NCBI GenBank assembly: GCA_947501275.1
Contig: CANMVD010000001.1
Coordinates: 1,364,001 to 1,428,000, forward strand
Direction: 5' to 3'
DNA length: 64,000 nt
Source of the DNA: an uncultured Tateyamaria sp.
GTDB taxonomy: Bacteria > Pseudomonadota > Alphaproteobacteria > Rhodobacterales > Rhodobacteraceae
In this document: positions 33,789 through 42,312 of the stretch, in pieces
Layout: each line of letters starts with the position of its first letter
Numbering within the stretch: position 1 is the stretch's first letter
Position numbers and translations under genes: made by a program
Notes under the pieces: generated by a model
Databases searched by the model: none
What the model saw: only the letters and a program-made list of their open reading frames with translations
What the model was told of the DNA's origin: nothing

Positions 33789-34259
33789 TCAGCGGAACGG
33801 ATACATCCACACCTTGTAATCAGCGACCAGAATATGCGCCCGATCAATCTCGTCCTGCGTCATCTTCTTGACCACTTCTTCCAGCGAAATGGCAGCGTCG
33901 GGATCGCCGCCAATCGCGGACAGCGTGTACCACATATAGGCCCGCACAAGGTCGGGCGCTGGCATGCCGCGACCCACTTCGTAATACCATCCAACGCCCG
34001 ATTGTGCGCCCGGATGCCCTTTCATGGAACTGCGCAGATACCACTCGAACGCACGCTCGTCGTCCCTCTCGACCCCGAGACCAAGCGCGTACATCACGCC
34101 GATCAGTTCCTCGGCGTCTGCGTTGCCAGACCGCGCCGCTGGCCACAACGCTTTATAAGCGGCCTCGTACGCGCCCGCTTCCATCAGATCGCGGCCCTCT
34201 TCAATCTCTGCCCACGCAGGCAACGCAAAAAACCAAAGAGCTATCGCAAGTTTGCGCAT
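33789..34259 (-). CDS. Exported Sel1-repeat protein
   Basis: Protein of 156 aa. A signal peptide (MRKLAIALWFFALPAWA) precedes Sel1-like TPR repeats, seen as GNADAEELIGVMYALGLGVERDDERAFEWYLRSSMKGHPGAQSGVGWYYEVGRGM near residues 45-100. Such repeats mediate protein-protein contacts, often in the periplasm. ATG 34257-34259 has AAAGGAGG upstream, one of the strongest ribosome binding sites in the window; longer frames upstream run antisense to the peroxidase and are rejected. Its start codon abuts the start codon of the divergent peroxidase gene. Confidence 0.85.
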   Translation of the reverse strand: MRKLAIALWFFALPAWAEIEEGRDLMEAGAYEAAYKALWPAARSGNADAEELIGVMYALGLGVERDDERAFEWYLRSSMKGHPGAQSGVGWYYEVGRGMPAPDLVRAYMWYTLSAIGGDPDAAISLEEVVKKMTQDEIDRAHILVADYKVWMYPFR

Positions 34260-35570
34260 GTGATCCTCCTTTGCGGTACGCCAGTCTTTGCCAACGACCT
34301 GCCGCCGCCATTGGGGCCAGATGATTTCATCCAAGTGGATGAGGTACAAGCCAAACTCGGCCAGCTTTTGTTTTATGATCGCATTCTGTCGGGTAATCGC
34401 AATATCGCATGTTCGACATGTCATCACCCCGATCTTGGCACAGGAGATGGTCTGAGCCTTGGGATCGGAGAGGGCGGCGAGGGGCTCGGCCCGCAGCGCA
34501 CGGCAGGTACGGGGCAGGACAGGATTCGCAAGCGTATCCCGCGAAATGCACCGGGGCTGTGGAACCTTGGGGCCAAGGACCTGCACGTGATGTTTCACGA
34601 CGGTCGCCTGAGCATTGCTGAAACATATGAGAACGGGTTCAACTCTCCCGCCGAAGAGCGCCTGCCTGACGGTCTGGACAATCTACTGGCGGCACAGGCC
34701 ATTTTCCCGCTGGTCGCGCAATTTGAAATGGCAGGGAACCCGAAGGAAAACGAGGTCGCCGGAGCCGTTCATAATCGAATGGACTACGCTTGGCCTATTC
34801 TGAGTGACCGGGTGCGGCATATCCCGGCCTATGCCGAGGCGTTCGTGCAGGCATTTTCCCACATCAACAGTGCGACTGACATCACGATTGCGGATATCGC
34901 CAACGCCCTGAGTGCCTTCATGATCTGGGAATGGAGCAGCTACGACGCTCCGTTTGATGCCTATTTGGCGGGAGATGGCAGCGCCCTCACGCAACGGCAG
35001 AAACGCGGGCTAGATCTGTTTTATGGCAGGGCGGGCTGCGCAGAATGCCACAGTGGCGCGCTGATGTCGGATCAAGGGTTTCACGCGCTTGGGTTACCGC
35101 CGTTCGGGCCGGGGCGGACCCGCACGTTTGATCCGATGGTGCGGGATGTCGGGCGCATGGGGGAAAGCGATGCGCTCGAAGATGCCTATGCGTTTCGCAC
35201 GCCCATGCTGCGTAACGTGGCGCTGACTGCGCCTTACGGGCATAACGGCGCTTATCCGACCCTGGAGGGGATTGTGCGTCACCATCTGGATCCCATTGCT
35301 GCGTTCGATAGGTGGACTCCGGCAGTTGCCAATCTGCCGGATGTTCCATGGCTGAGCACAATCGACTTTATGGTTTGGCAGGACAGTCGCGAAATTGCCC
35401 GCCAGCGGGCAGCGGTGTCCATTACGCCGCAAAAGATCAGGGACGCCGATGTGGCCGACATCGTTGCCTTTTTGCAGGCATTGACCGGAGAAACAGCACG
35501 GCAAGGGCGCTTGGGGGTGCCTGATCACGTCCCCAGCGGCTTACCCGTCGATGCCCGAATCCCGCGCTGA
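34260..35570 (+). CDS. Di-heme cytochrome c peroxidase / MauG-family protein
   Basis: Periplasmic di-heme c-type protein, 436 aa from the proposed start. Two heme c motifs are visible, CSTCH (residues 51-55) and CAECH (260-264), with the family stretches KLGQLLFYDRILSGN near residue 32, FHDGRLSIAE, and PMLRNVALTAPYGHNGAYPTLEGIVRHHLDP near residues 318-348. The fold reduces H2O2 or, in MauG-like members, oxidises a partner protein. The only credible start is GTG 34260, which leaves an unusually short signal region (VILLCGTPVFAND). The preceding in-frame codons (KSYRKFAH) would complete a signal peptide but lack a start codon. Family is secure, the N-terminus is not. Confidence 0.85.
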   Translation: MILLCGTPVFANDLPPPLGPDDFIQVDEVQAKLGQLLFYDRILSGNRNIACSTCHHPDLGTGDGLSLGIGEGGEGLGPQRTAGTGQDRIRKRIPRNAPGLWNLGAKDLHVMFHDGRLSIAETYENGFNSPAEERLPDGLDNLLAAQAIFPLVAQFEMAGNPKENEVAGAVHNRMDYAWPILSDRVRHIPAYAEAFVQAFSHINSATDITIADIANALSAFMIWEWSSYDAPFDAYLAGDGSALTQRQKRGLDLFYGRAGCAECHSGALMSDQGFHALGLPPFGPGRTRTFDPMVRDVGRMGESDALEDAYAFRTPMLRNVALTAPYGHNGAYPTLEGIVRHHLDPIAAFDRWTPAVANLPDVPWLSTIDFMVWQDSREIARQRAAVSITPQKIRDADVADIVAFLQALTGETARQGRLGVPDHVPSGLPVDARIPR

Positions 35571-35670
35571 GCTTCCCATGTCAGATTAACGTTTGCCCAA
35601 TGGGTGAAGCGCCATAGGTCTTACTGTAACAACAACGCCGGATGGTAAGTTGGAACAGGCAGGATCGCAG

Positions 35671-36624
35671 ATGACATCCATTCTCTCATCATTGTGTATG
35701 GCGGCGGCACTTGCAGCGGCCGCGGCAACAGCGAACGCGTCGGATTGGATCCCGCCGGGGCCGATCAAGATGCTGATAGGCTTTCATGCAGGTGGTGGCG
35801 CGGATACCCAAGCCCGTTTCATCGCTGAGGAGCTCGAGAAACGCCATGGCTGGGCCGTCATTCCGAAACAGGTGACTGGCAAGGGCGGTTTGAACCTCGC
35901 CGCCGCTCTGAAATCAGCGCCAGCGGACGGCACTGTCATCGGCATCGCCGTGACGGAGACGTTTGGCTACAACATGGCCGCAGCACCGAACGCTGGCATG
36001 ACTCCCACGGACTTTACCGGCCTAACCACAACGGCTGGATTTCAGATGGGTGTCGTTTCTCTGCGCGAAAAGGGGTGGTCCACGATAGAAGATGCCTTTG
36101 CAGAGGCCGAGGGAGGTGCCCAATTGCGGTTTGGGGTGATGAGCCCTCGGCTGGCGGATATCGCTTATCTGTTGGGCAAGGCCAATGGCGTGGCGTTCAA
36201 CATCGTTGAAGTCCGTGGGGGGCGCGCTGTTTTGGACGGTGTGAACGCAGGCGATCTGGACTTGGGCTTTATGGCAGGCATCCAAAGTAACGGTGTGGCG
36301 GCGGGTGATCTCGTCAACCTCGCGTCGGCACTGTCCGAACCGCTGAAACAGACACCCGAAGCGCCAACATTTGCCGACCTCGGGATGTCCTTCAATTCGG
36401 ACGGCCAGTTTGTTTTTGTGGCACCTGCAGGATTGCCGGGTGATGTGCAAAAGGCGTTGGCATCCGCCATTTCAGACGTTGTGTCGGACCCTGAAACAGA
36501 GGCGGGTCAGCTGATTGCGAAGGCTTTTGGCGGACCTGTTGTTGTCACAGGAGATGCATTGCAAGCCCAGATGGCTGCCGATTATGTTGCCGCGAGGGAA
36601 TTGCTTCTCGCGGCATCTCAATAG
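35671..36624 (+). CDS. Tripartite tricarboxylate transporter substrate-binding protein (TctC/Bug family)
   Basis: Periplasmic receptor of a tripartite tricarboxylate transporter, 317 aa. A signal peptide (MTSILSSLCMAAALAAAAATANA) is followed by the TctC opening PIKMLIGFHAGGGADTQARFIAEELEKRHGWAVIPKQVTGKGGLNLAAAL, the family's phosphate-like ligand loop. ATG 35671 with AGGA upstream is preferred over a TTG seven codons before. Dicarboxylates or related acids are usual ligands; the actual one is unknown. TctB and TctA genes follow. Confidence 0.9.
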   Translation: MTSILSSLCMAAALAAAAATANASDWIPPGPIKMLIGFHAGGGADTQARFIAEELEKRHGWAVIPKQVTGKGGLNLAAALKSAPADGTVIGIAVTETFGYNMAAAPNAGMTPTDFTGLTTTAGFQMGVVSLREKGWSTIEDAFAEAEGGAQLRFGVMSPRLADIAYLLGKANGVAFNIVEVRGGRAVLDGVNAGDLDLGFMAGIQSNGVAAGDLVNLASALSEPLKQTPEAPTFADLGMSFNSDGQFVFVAPAGLPGDVQKALASAISDVVSDPETEAGQLIAKAFGGPVVVTGDALQAQMAADYVAARELLLAASQ

Positions 36625-36684
36625 GCCTGACAATCCTTCGGGTGGTGTGACGGGCTGTCCAATTGCAACAGTTGAAAGTCCTCC

Positions 36685-37245
36685 ATGACCCGTTCCGCCA
36701 CTCGAACCCTAGGATTGTTGTGTGTGGTGTTCGGGCTCCTGTGTGTAGCGGTATGGATTCCTTTGGATACGGACAGTGGCCTTGTTGAACAGGTGCGCCG
36801 CCGTGTCTCCGTCGGTGACGCATTGGCGCCAATGCTGGCAGCATGCCTTGTCCTGTTGGGTGGTATTCTGACGGCTGTCTTTTTACCAGACACAACGGAC
36901 ACCCATCATGCGGTGCCCGGCGCCGTGTCGTTTGGGGCAAAGATGTTGGGCGTGCTCGTAATCGGGTTCCTGATCGCGCTTTATGCCGGGCCCATAGCTG
37001 TTGCGGTGTACAACATCGCGCAGGCGGAGCCGCTGGAGTACCGGCTGGTGAGCGCGTCACTTCCGTGGAAATACATCGGCTTTGGCCTTGGTGGCACATT
37101 CGCCATCGCAGGCTGCATTGCAATAGCTGAAGGGCGGTTACACTGGCGCGCGATCTTGATCGGGCTGGTCGCGGTCCTTGGCATGGTTGTGGTGTTTGAT
37201 CTGCCTTTCGATGATCTGCTGTTGCCCCCGAATGGCGATTACTGA
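36685..37245 (+). CDS. Tripartite tricarboxylate transporter small membrane subunit (TctB-like)
   Basis: Membrane protein of 186 aa with four hydrophobic helices (near residues 8-26, 50-70, 88-115 and 140-170). The pattern and its place between the receptor and the TctA gene identify it. The stop shares one base with the TctA start, so the two are translated together. TctB proteins diverge widely, hence a lower confidence than for TctA. Confidence 0.85.
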   Translation: MTRSATRTLGLLCVVFGLLCVAVWIPLDTDSGLVEQVRRRVSVGDALAPMLAACLVLLGGILTAVFLPDTTDTHHAVPGAVSFGAKMLGVLVIGFLIALYAGPIAVAVYNIAQAEPLEYRLVSASLPWKYIGFGLGGTFAIAGCIAIAEGRLHWRAILIGLVAVLGMVVVFDLPFDDLLLPPNGDY

Positions 37246-38822
37246 TGGATGTGTGGTCCTACATCTGGGCGGGTATGTTGGCTGTATTTGCGGGGCCAGA
37301 GGCACTTGCCGTTTTCGATATCGGTATTTCGATCACCCTGGTGATGGTGATATTCGGATTTCTGTTGGGGATCGTTGTTGGGGCAATACCGGGTCTTGGC
37401 GGTCCCACCGCCATGGCAATCGCGCTGCCCATTCTGATCTCGGTCTTTGGCTTTGCCCCGGATGCACTGTTGCCTGTGATGGGATGCCTGATCGGGATCA
37501 TGAAGGGCGCGACGATCGGCGGAGCGGTTCCGGCTATTTTGTTCAATACTCCCGGCACACCTGACAGCTACATGACAACGCTGGATGGATATCCAATGGC
37601 CCAACGTGGCCAAGCAAAGAAAGCTCTGCGTATCGCGCATTTTTCATCCGCTTCGGGGGATACGTTTTCTGATGTCGTGCTGATCGTGTGCGCCCCATTT
37701 CTGGCCTTGTTGGTCGAGGCCCACCTTGATCTTCCAGAAAAGACCGCTCTTTTAATCCTGTCGTTGTCCTTTGTTGCGGCGGCCGTTGGCGGATCTGTTG
37801 GCAAAGGATTGATCGCGACCGGATTAGGGTTGTTGGCCGCCTCTGTCGGCACGGGCGAGGATTTTTACCCCCGGTTGTCGCTTGGGGCTGCCGCCCTGAA
37901 CCGCGGCTTTCCCATCGCTACATCTGTTCTTGGTGTGTTGATCGTAGGTGGCGTGTTTCACCAGATGACGCAAATTGCAGCAGACCGGATGCGCCAGTCG
38001 GTGCCCACTCCCATCCCGCAAGAGACAAACGGACGCCTCACTTGGGCAGATCGGCGGGCGCTGATGCCGGTCATTGCCCGCTCTGCCGTGATTGGCACCG
38101 TGATTGGGGCGTTGCCAGGCATTGGCTCGACCTTGGCGGCAAGCATCGGATACACCACCGCGAAAGCGCGGTATGCAATGCGCAAGGGCATCCCGGAATT
38201 TGGGCAGGGCGCTCCGCAGGGTGTAGCGGCCACCGAAGCGGCCAATTCATCTGTTTCCGGGGCGAACATGATACCGGTGTTGTCGCTGGGTATTCCGGGC
38301 AACACGGCGGCTGTGTTCCTGATCCTTGCTGCAGAAAGCATCGGCGGCTTTGCCCCGGGGCCATCCGTCTTCAGGTTCACCACGGACAGCGTGAACCCGG
38401 AACTTGTCATCGCCTTTGGTTTGTTCACCTGCATGTTCGTCGCCAACCTGCTTAACTGGACCATAGGCGGTATATTCATGCGCTCTCTCGGCTTCCTTGT
38501 GCGGGTGCCCAAACAGCGGTTGTTGCCCGTCGTGTTGGTGGTGACACTGACTGCGGTTTACGTGCAGGACCCCAGGATGGAGGTCATCTGGTTTACTCTT
38601 GGCTTTGGTGTCCTCGGATTTGGGATGCGACTGGTCAGTATGTCCCCATTGCCCTTTGTGATTGCGTTCATCCTTGGCGGGCGGTTGGAAGACAGCGCGC
38701 GCCAAGCCTTTGCCGCAACAGGGGGAGACCCTTGGTTCCTGCTGACACATCCGCTGGCGGCAGCGTTTGTCGCACTATCGGTGCTGATCGTTTTCATCGG
38801 TGTCCGAAGCGGGCGGGCTTAG
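37245..38822 (+). CDS. Tripartite tricarboxylate transporter large membrane subunit (TctA-like)
   Basis: TctA-type permease, 525 aa, with about twelve hydrophobic segments. Conserved sections include GIVVGAIPGLGGPTAMAIALPILI near residues 42-66, AVPAILFNTPGTPDS near residue 95, GTVIGALPGIGSTLAASIGYTTAKA near residues 285-310 and SGANMIPVLSLGIPGNTAAVFLI near residues 340-362. It couples substrate uptake to an ion gradient. Its TAG overlaps the TAA of the convergent CaiD-like gene. Confidence 0.93.
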   Translation: MDVWSYIWAGMLAVFAGPEALAVFDIGISITLVMVIFGFLLGIVVGAIPGLGGPTAMAIALPILISVFGFAPDALLPVMGCLIGIMKGATIGGAVPAILFNTPGTPDSYMTTLDGYPMAQRGQAKKALRIAHFSSASGDTFSDVVLIVCAPFLALLVEAHLDLPEKTALLILSLSFVAAAVGGSVGKGLIATGLGLLAASVGTGEDFYPRLSLGAAALNRGFPIATSVLGVLIVGGVFHQMTQIAADRMRQSVPTPIPQETNGRLTWADRRALMPVIARSAVIGTVIGALPGIGSTLAASIGYTTAKARYAMRKGIPEFGQGAPQGVAATEAANSSVSGANMIPVLSLGIPGNTAAVFLILAAESIGGFAPGPSVFRFTTDSVNPELVIAFGLFTCMFVANLLNWTIGGIFMRSLGFLVRVPKQRLLPVVLVVTLTAVYVQDPRMEVIWFTLGFGVLGFGMRLVSMSPLPFVIAFILGGRLEDSARQAFAATGGDPWFLLTHPLAAAFVALSVLIVFIGVRSGRA

Positions 38823-39604
38823 CGCCCCTTCCACACTGGGTCCCGTTTTTCGGCAAAGGCGCGCGCCCCTTCCAGCTGATCCTCGGACCGATAGAGCTTT
38901 TCCACGGTAGGCAGCTTGCTTTGGGTGACGCGGTTGAGCGCATCCTGAAACTTGGAATCCTCTGCGTCACGCACGACTTCCTTGATCGCGGCATAGACCA
39001 GCGGAGGACCTGACGCGATGAGGCGCGCAAGTTCCCACGCACGGTCCATCAACTGATCTGCTGGAACGACCTCGTTGATCAACCCCCAACGATGGCCCTC
39101 TTGGGCGTCAAACCAGCGACCCGTCAACAACAGCTCCATTGCGACGTGATAGGGAATGCGTTTGGGCAATTTGATGCTGGCAGCGTCGGCCACAGTCCCG
39201 GATCTGATTTCGGGCAAGGCAAATGTCGCGTGATCTGCGGCGAGGATCATGTCAGCGCTGATCGCCAGTTCCAGTCCACCACCACAGGCAATCCCGTTGA
39301 CGGCTGCAATCACTGGCTTGTTGAGATTGAGCAGTTCCTGCAGGCCCCCAAAGCCGCCCACGCCATAGTTTCCATCAACCGCGTCACCGTCCGCGGCGGC
39401 CTTCAGATCCCACCCCGGAGAAAAGAACTTTTCGCCGGCGCCTGTGACGATGGCCACGCGCAGGTCGGGATCGTCACGAAAGGCTGCAAAGGTGTCGCCC
39501 ATGATCCGGCTGGTGGCCAGATCAATGGCGTTGGCCTTTGGGCGATCCAGCGTGACTTCAAGAATGGCACCCTCGCGCCGGGTTCGGATGGGGGATTGGG
39601 TCAT
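38819..39604 (-). CDS. CaiD-like enoyl-CoA hydratase (carnitinyl-CoA dehydratase family)
   Basis: Crotonase-fold enzyme, 261 aa. It resembles E. coli CaiD closely in EKFFSPGWDLKAAADG near residue 58, GFGGLQELLNLNKPVIAAVNGIACGGGLELAISADMILAADHATFALPEIRSGTV near residues 83-138. Both catalytic glutamates expected for hydration are present (LELAIS and FALPEIR). The ATG overlaps the stop of the upstream PfpI gene by 4 nt. With the neighbouring CoA ligase and acyl-CoA dehydrogenase it could hydrate crotonobetainyl-CoA to carnitinyl-CoA. The substrate is inferred; another branched or quaternary-amine acyl-CoA is possible. Confidence 0.85.
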   Translation of the reverse strand: MTQSPIRTRREGAILEVTLDRPKANAIDLATSRIMGDTFAAFRDDPDLRVAIVTGAGEKFFSPGWDLKAAADGDAVDGNYGVGGFGGLQELLNLNKPVIAAVNGIACGGGLELAISADMILAADHATFALPEIRSGTVADAASIKLPKRIPYHVAMELLLTGRWFDAQEGHRWGLINEVVPADQLMDRAWELARLIASGPPLVYAAIKEVVRDAEDSKFQDALNRVTQSKLPTVEKLYRSEDQLEGARAFAEKRDPVWKGR

Positions 39605-40209
39605 GGTTTTGGCTCCGGAGCTTCAAAGGGATCGTTGTCTGGATCGGGGTTGCGTATGTATTCGGCCCACTGCGCCGCATTTTCGGCGGCTTCGGCCCCG
39701 AGGCAGCGGTCGATGACAACAAGGGCCATGTCCATGCCTGCAGAGACGCCAGATGATGTCAGGACATTGCGGTCTTCCACCCAGCGGGCGCTGCGTTGCC
39801 AGTCTATTCCTGTGGTCTGATCGACCACCCAGTCAAAGCCCAACTTATTGGTGGTCGCACGACGTCCTTGGAGAACCCCGGCCTTGGCCAACAGTAACGA
39901 TCCGGTGCACACGGACGTTACAATTTCTGCGCTGTCTGCTTGCGCCTTGAGCCAGTTCAGAAACACCTGATTGTCGATCACATTGCGCGTTCCGCGCCCG
40001 CCCGGCACAAGCAGAATGTCATAGAGGGTGCCGTCACCGATCTTGTCCTGTGCCACAGTCTCCGGGCCACCGGAGGACTTGATGGGCCCTTTGTCCAACG
40101 CCACGGTTCGGATTTCAAAATCGTCGCGGAAAAACGAAAACATCTCGAGCGGGCCATACAAATCCAGCATCTCGAAATCAGGAAACAGAACAGCGGCGAT
40201 TGTGCGCAT
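39601..40209 (-). CDS. DJ-1/PfpI-family protein
   Basis: Glutamine-amidotransferase-fold protein of the DJ-1/PfpI superfamily, 202 aa. The nucleophile elbow VTSVCTGSLLLAKAGVLQGRRATTNKLG lies near residues 96-122 with its cysteine intact, and the N-terminus IAAVLFPDFEMLDLYGPLEMF is typical. Some relatives are isonitrile hydratases. It begins 3 nt after the CoA ligase stop and its own stop overlaps the hydratase start. A role in the acyl-CoA pathway is not obvious. Confidence 0.88.
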   Translation of the reverse strand: MRTIAAVLFPDFEMLDLYGPLEMFSFFRDDFEIRTVALDKGPIKSSGGPETVAQDKIGDGTLYDILLVPGGRGTRNVIDNQVFLNWLKAQADSAEIVTSVCTGSLLLAKAGVLQGRRATTNKLGFDWVVDQTTGIDWQRSARWVEDRNVLTSSGVSAGMDMALVVIDRCLGAEAAENAAQWAEYIRNPDPDNDPFEAPEPKP

Positions 40210-40212
40210 GGA

Positions 40213-42219
40213 CTAGGAACCTTTGGCCAAAGTGATCAGGGCGTCCACAGCTACAGCCTTGTCAGGGGTGCACAGCAGCGGGTTGACCTCAACTTCGCCG
40301 ACCGTATTCGATTGCGCAAGAACATAGGATTGAACTGCCAAAACAGCCGCGATGATACCGGAGCGATCTGCGGCCTGTTGCCCACGATACCCGTTGAGCA
40401 AGGGGGCAATGCGCAATCGGTCGAGGGCAGAGTCAATTTCGTTTTTGGAGGCGGGCAGCAGGAGAGAAACCGTGTCTCGCAAGATTTCGGTCAGCACTCC
40501 TCCGGCCCCGAGCGTCAGAACAAACCCATGGGCCGGATCGCGCGTCACTCCAATCAGAAGCTCCGCCACCGCCCCATCAATCATCTCTTCGACAAGTACG
40601 TCAGATGTGCCGATGTCTTTTGCAATAGCCGAGACGTCTTGTGCTTCCACACCCAACCTGACAGCGCCCACGTCTGATTTATGGGCCAATCCGACGCCCT
40701 TGACGGCAAACGGGCCGGGATGGTCTGGCACGATCTGCGTTGCCGGACCGCTCACGCTGTAGGGCACTGTCAGTCCATGGGCGGCCAAAGCGGTCTTGGC
40801 CTCGGCTTCCGTGAGTGTTCGCGTGTCAGAAATCTCTTGGGCTGTGGCGATGGGTTCAGGGTGTGGTGCGCCGATCTGTGCGCTCGCTTTGATGGCCGCC
40901 AAAGCTTCGCTCAGGCCACAGAATGGAATGACGCCGCCCGCCATCAATTGCTTGGCTGTATCCAACGGCATCAGTTCCGGCACGGACGCAACCACGCCAA
41001 AGGGTCGCCCCGTTTCCATGCGCACGCGCAAAGCCGCCTCAACGGTGCATGTCCAATCGGTTGGGTCTGTGCGGGGGTAGTCAACAATCGACAGGGTCAT
41101 ATCGATCCCGTCGCCGGTCATGCCACCCCAGGCCTGAGCCATCTTGTCTGCGTCGCGCCAGATGTAGGTGTGATAATCCAGCGGATTGCCTAGCGCGACC
41201 ATCGGCCCAAGGGCATCGCGCAGTTGTTTGGTTTGTCCATTGCTCAGCGCGGGAAACGTCAGTCCGGTCCCTTCGGCCATGTCGGCAATCAGGCTTGCCT
41301 CACCGCCTGAACAGCTGATCGATGCTATGGACGTCCCGGAAACAGGACCATGAACATGCAATAGTTTCAATGTTTCGAGAAGGTCGGGCAAAGTGGAGAC
41401 ACGCGCGATACCCAAGCGTGCCAGCAATGCCTCGGCCCCGGCATCACTGCCGGCCAGCGAAGCGGTGTGGGTCACTGTTGCGTCACGCGCCTTCTGAGAT
41501 GCTCCGACTTTCAGCGCAACAAGCGCCACGCCGCGCGCATGGGCCTTGGCGGCCAAGGCCTCCCATTCAGGAACTTTGCCAAAGCCTTCGATATGCAGCC
41601 CGATGGCTGTCACGCGGGGGTCATCCAACAGCGCCATGGCAATCTGTGCCTGGCTGGTCTGGGCCATGTTGCCACATGTCACGGTGTAGGCGATGGGCAA
41701 TGCACGGGTCTGCATTGTCAGATTGATGGCGATGTTGGAACTTTGGGTCAGAATGGCCACCCCTCGATCCACATGAGTACACCCATGTTGATCAGGCCAC
41801 AGCAACGCGCCGTCCAAGGCATTGATAAACCCATAGCAGTTCGGCCCCAGAACCGGCATTTTAGCTGCCGTCTCGACCAATCGGGTTTGCAAATCACCTG
41901 CCGTTTCGTCCTCGGCCACGGCTTCGGCAAACCCTGAGGCAAAACACACCGCCCCACCTGCGCCGCGGCGCACCAAATCCGCAACCACATCTACGGTCGC
42001 GTGGCGGTTCACCCCGATAAAGCATGCATCAGGCGCCTCCGGCAGGTCCGCGACGGAAGGAAAGGCGCCATATCCACCCACCAAAGCCGCGCTGGGGTGA
42101 ACCGGCCAGATCGGACCGTCAAACCCCATCCGTTCCGATTGCGCGATCACCGATGCGCACCAAGCACCGCCACCAACCACAGCGATGGAGCGAGGCCGCA
42201 GCAGGCGCATCAAGTCCAT
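40213..42219 (-). CDS. NDP-forming acyl-CoA synthetase (acetate-CoA ligase family)
   Basis: Fused ADP/GDP-forming acyl-CoA synthetase, 668 aa. It has a CoA-binding Rossmann domain (RPRSIAVVGGGAWCASV near residue 10), a ligase CoA domain with SISCSGGEASLIADMAEGTGLTFPALS near residue 305, and an ATP-grasp domain from about residue 455 with PFAVKGVGLAHKSDVGAVRLGV and VEVNPLL near the C-terminus. The active-site His that is usually phosphorylated is not confidently placed by eye. GGGAG precedes the ATG. It would activate the acid substrate of the pathway to a CoA thioester reversibly, instead of the CaiC-type AMP-forming ligase used in E. coli carnitine metabolism. Confidence 0.88.
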   Translation of the reverse strand: MDLMRLLRPRSIAVVGGGAWCASVIAQSERMGFDGPIWPVHPSAALVGGYGAFPSVADLPEAPDACFIGVNRHATVDVVADLVRRGAGGAVCFASGFAEAVAEDETAGDLQTRLVETAAKMPVLGPNCYGFINALDGALLWPDQHGCTHVDRGVAILTQSSNIAINLTMQTRALPIAYTVTCGNMAQTSQAQIAMALLDDPRVTAIGLHIEGFGKVPEWEALAAKAHARGVALVALKVGASQKARDATVTHTASLAGSDAGAEALLARLGIARVSTLPDLLETLKLLHVHGPVSGTSIASISCSGGEASLIADMAEGTGLTFPALSNGQTKQLRDALGPMVALGNPLDYHTYIWRDADKMAQAWGGMTGDGIDMTLSIVDYPRTDPTDWTCTVEAALRVRMETGRPFGVVASVPELMPLDTAKQLMAGGVIPFCGLSEALAAIKASAQIGAPHPEPIATAQEISDTRTLTEAEAKTALAAHGLTVPYSVSGPATQIVPDHPGPFAVKGVGLAHKSDVGAVRLGVEAQDVSAIAKDIGTSDVLVEEMIDGAVAELLIGVTRDPAHGFVLTLGAGGVLTEILRDTVSLLLPASKNEIDSALDRLRIAPLLNGYRGQQAADRSGIIAAVLAVQSYVLAQSNTVGEVEVNPLLCTPDKAVAVDALITLAKGS

Positions 42220-42312
42220 GCCGACACGCTCCCATTATCTGAATTGGCCCAGAAAGTGGGGCGCAAGGGCACATGCCACCTGCTGCCTGTGCTTTGAACT
42301 GGTGACACCACG

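Noticed and set aside
33456-34259. Long upstream extension of the peroxidase frame
   Set aside because: It is antisense to the Sel1-repeat gene and has no credible start or similarity; only the part after 34260 fits the family.
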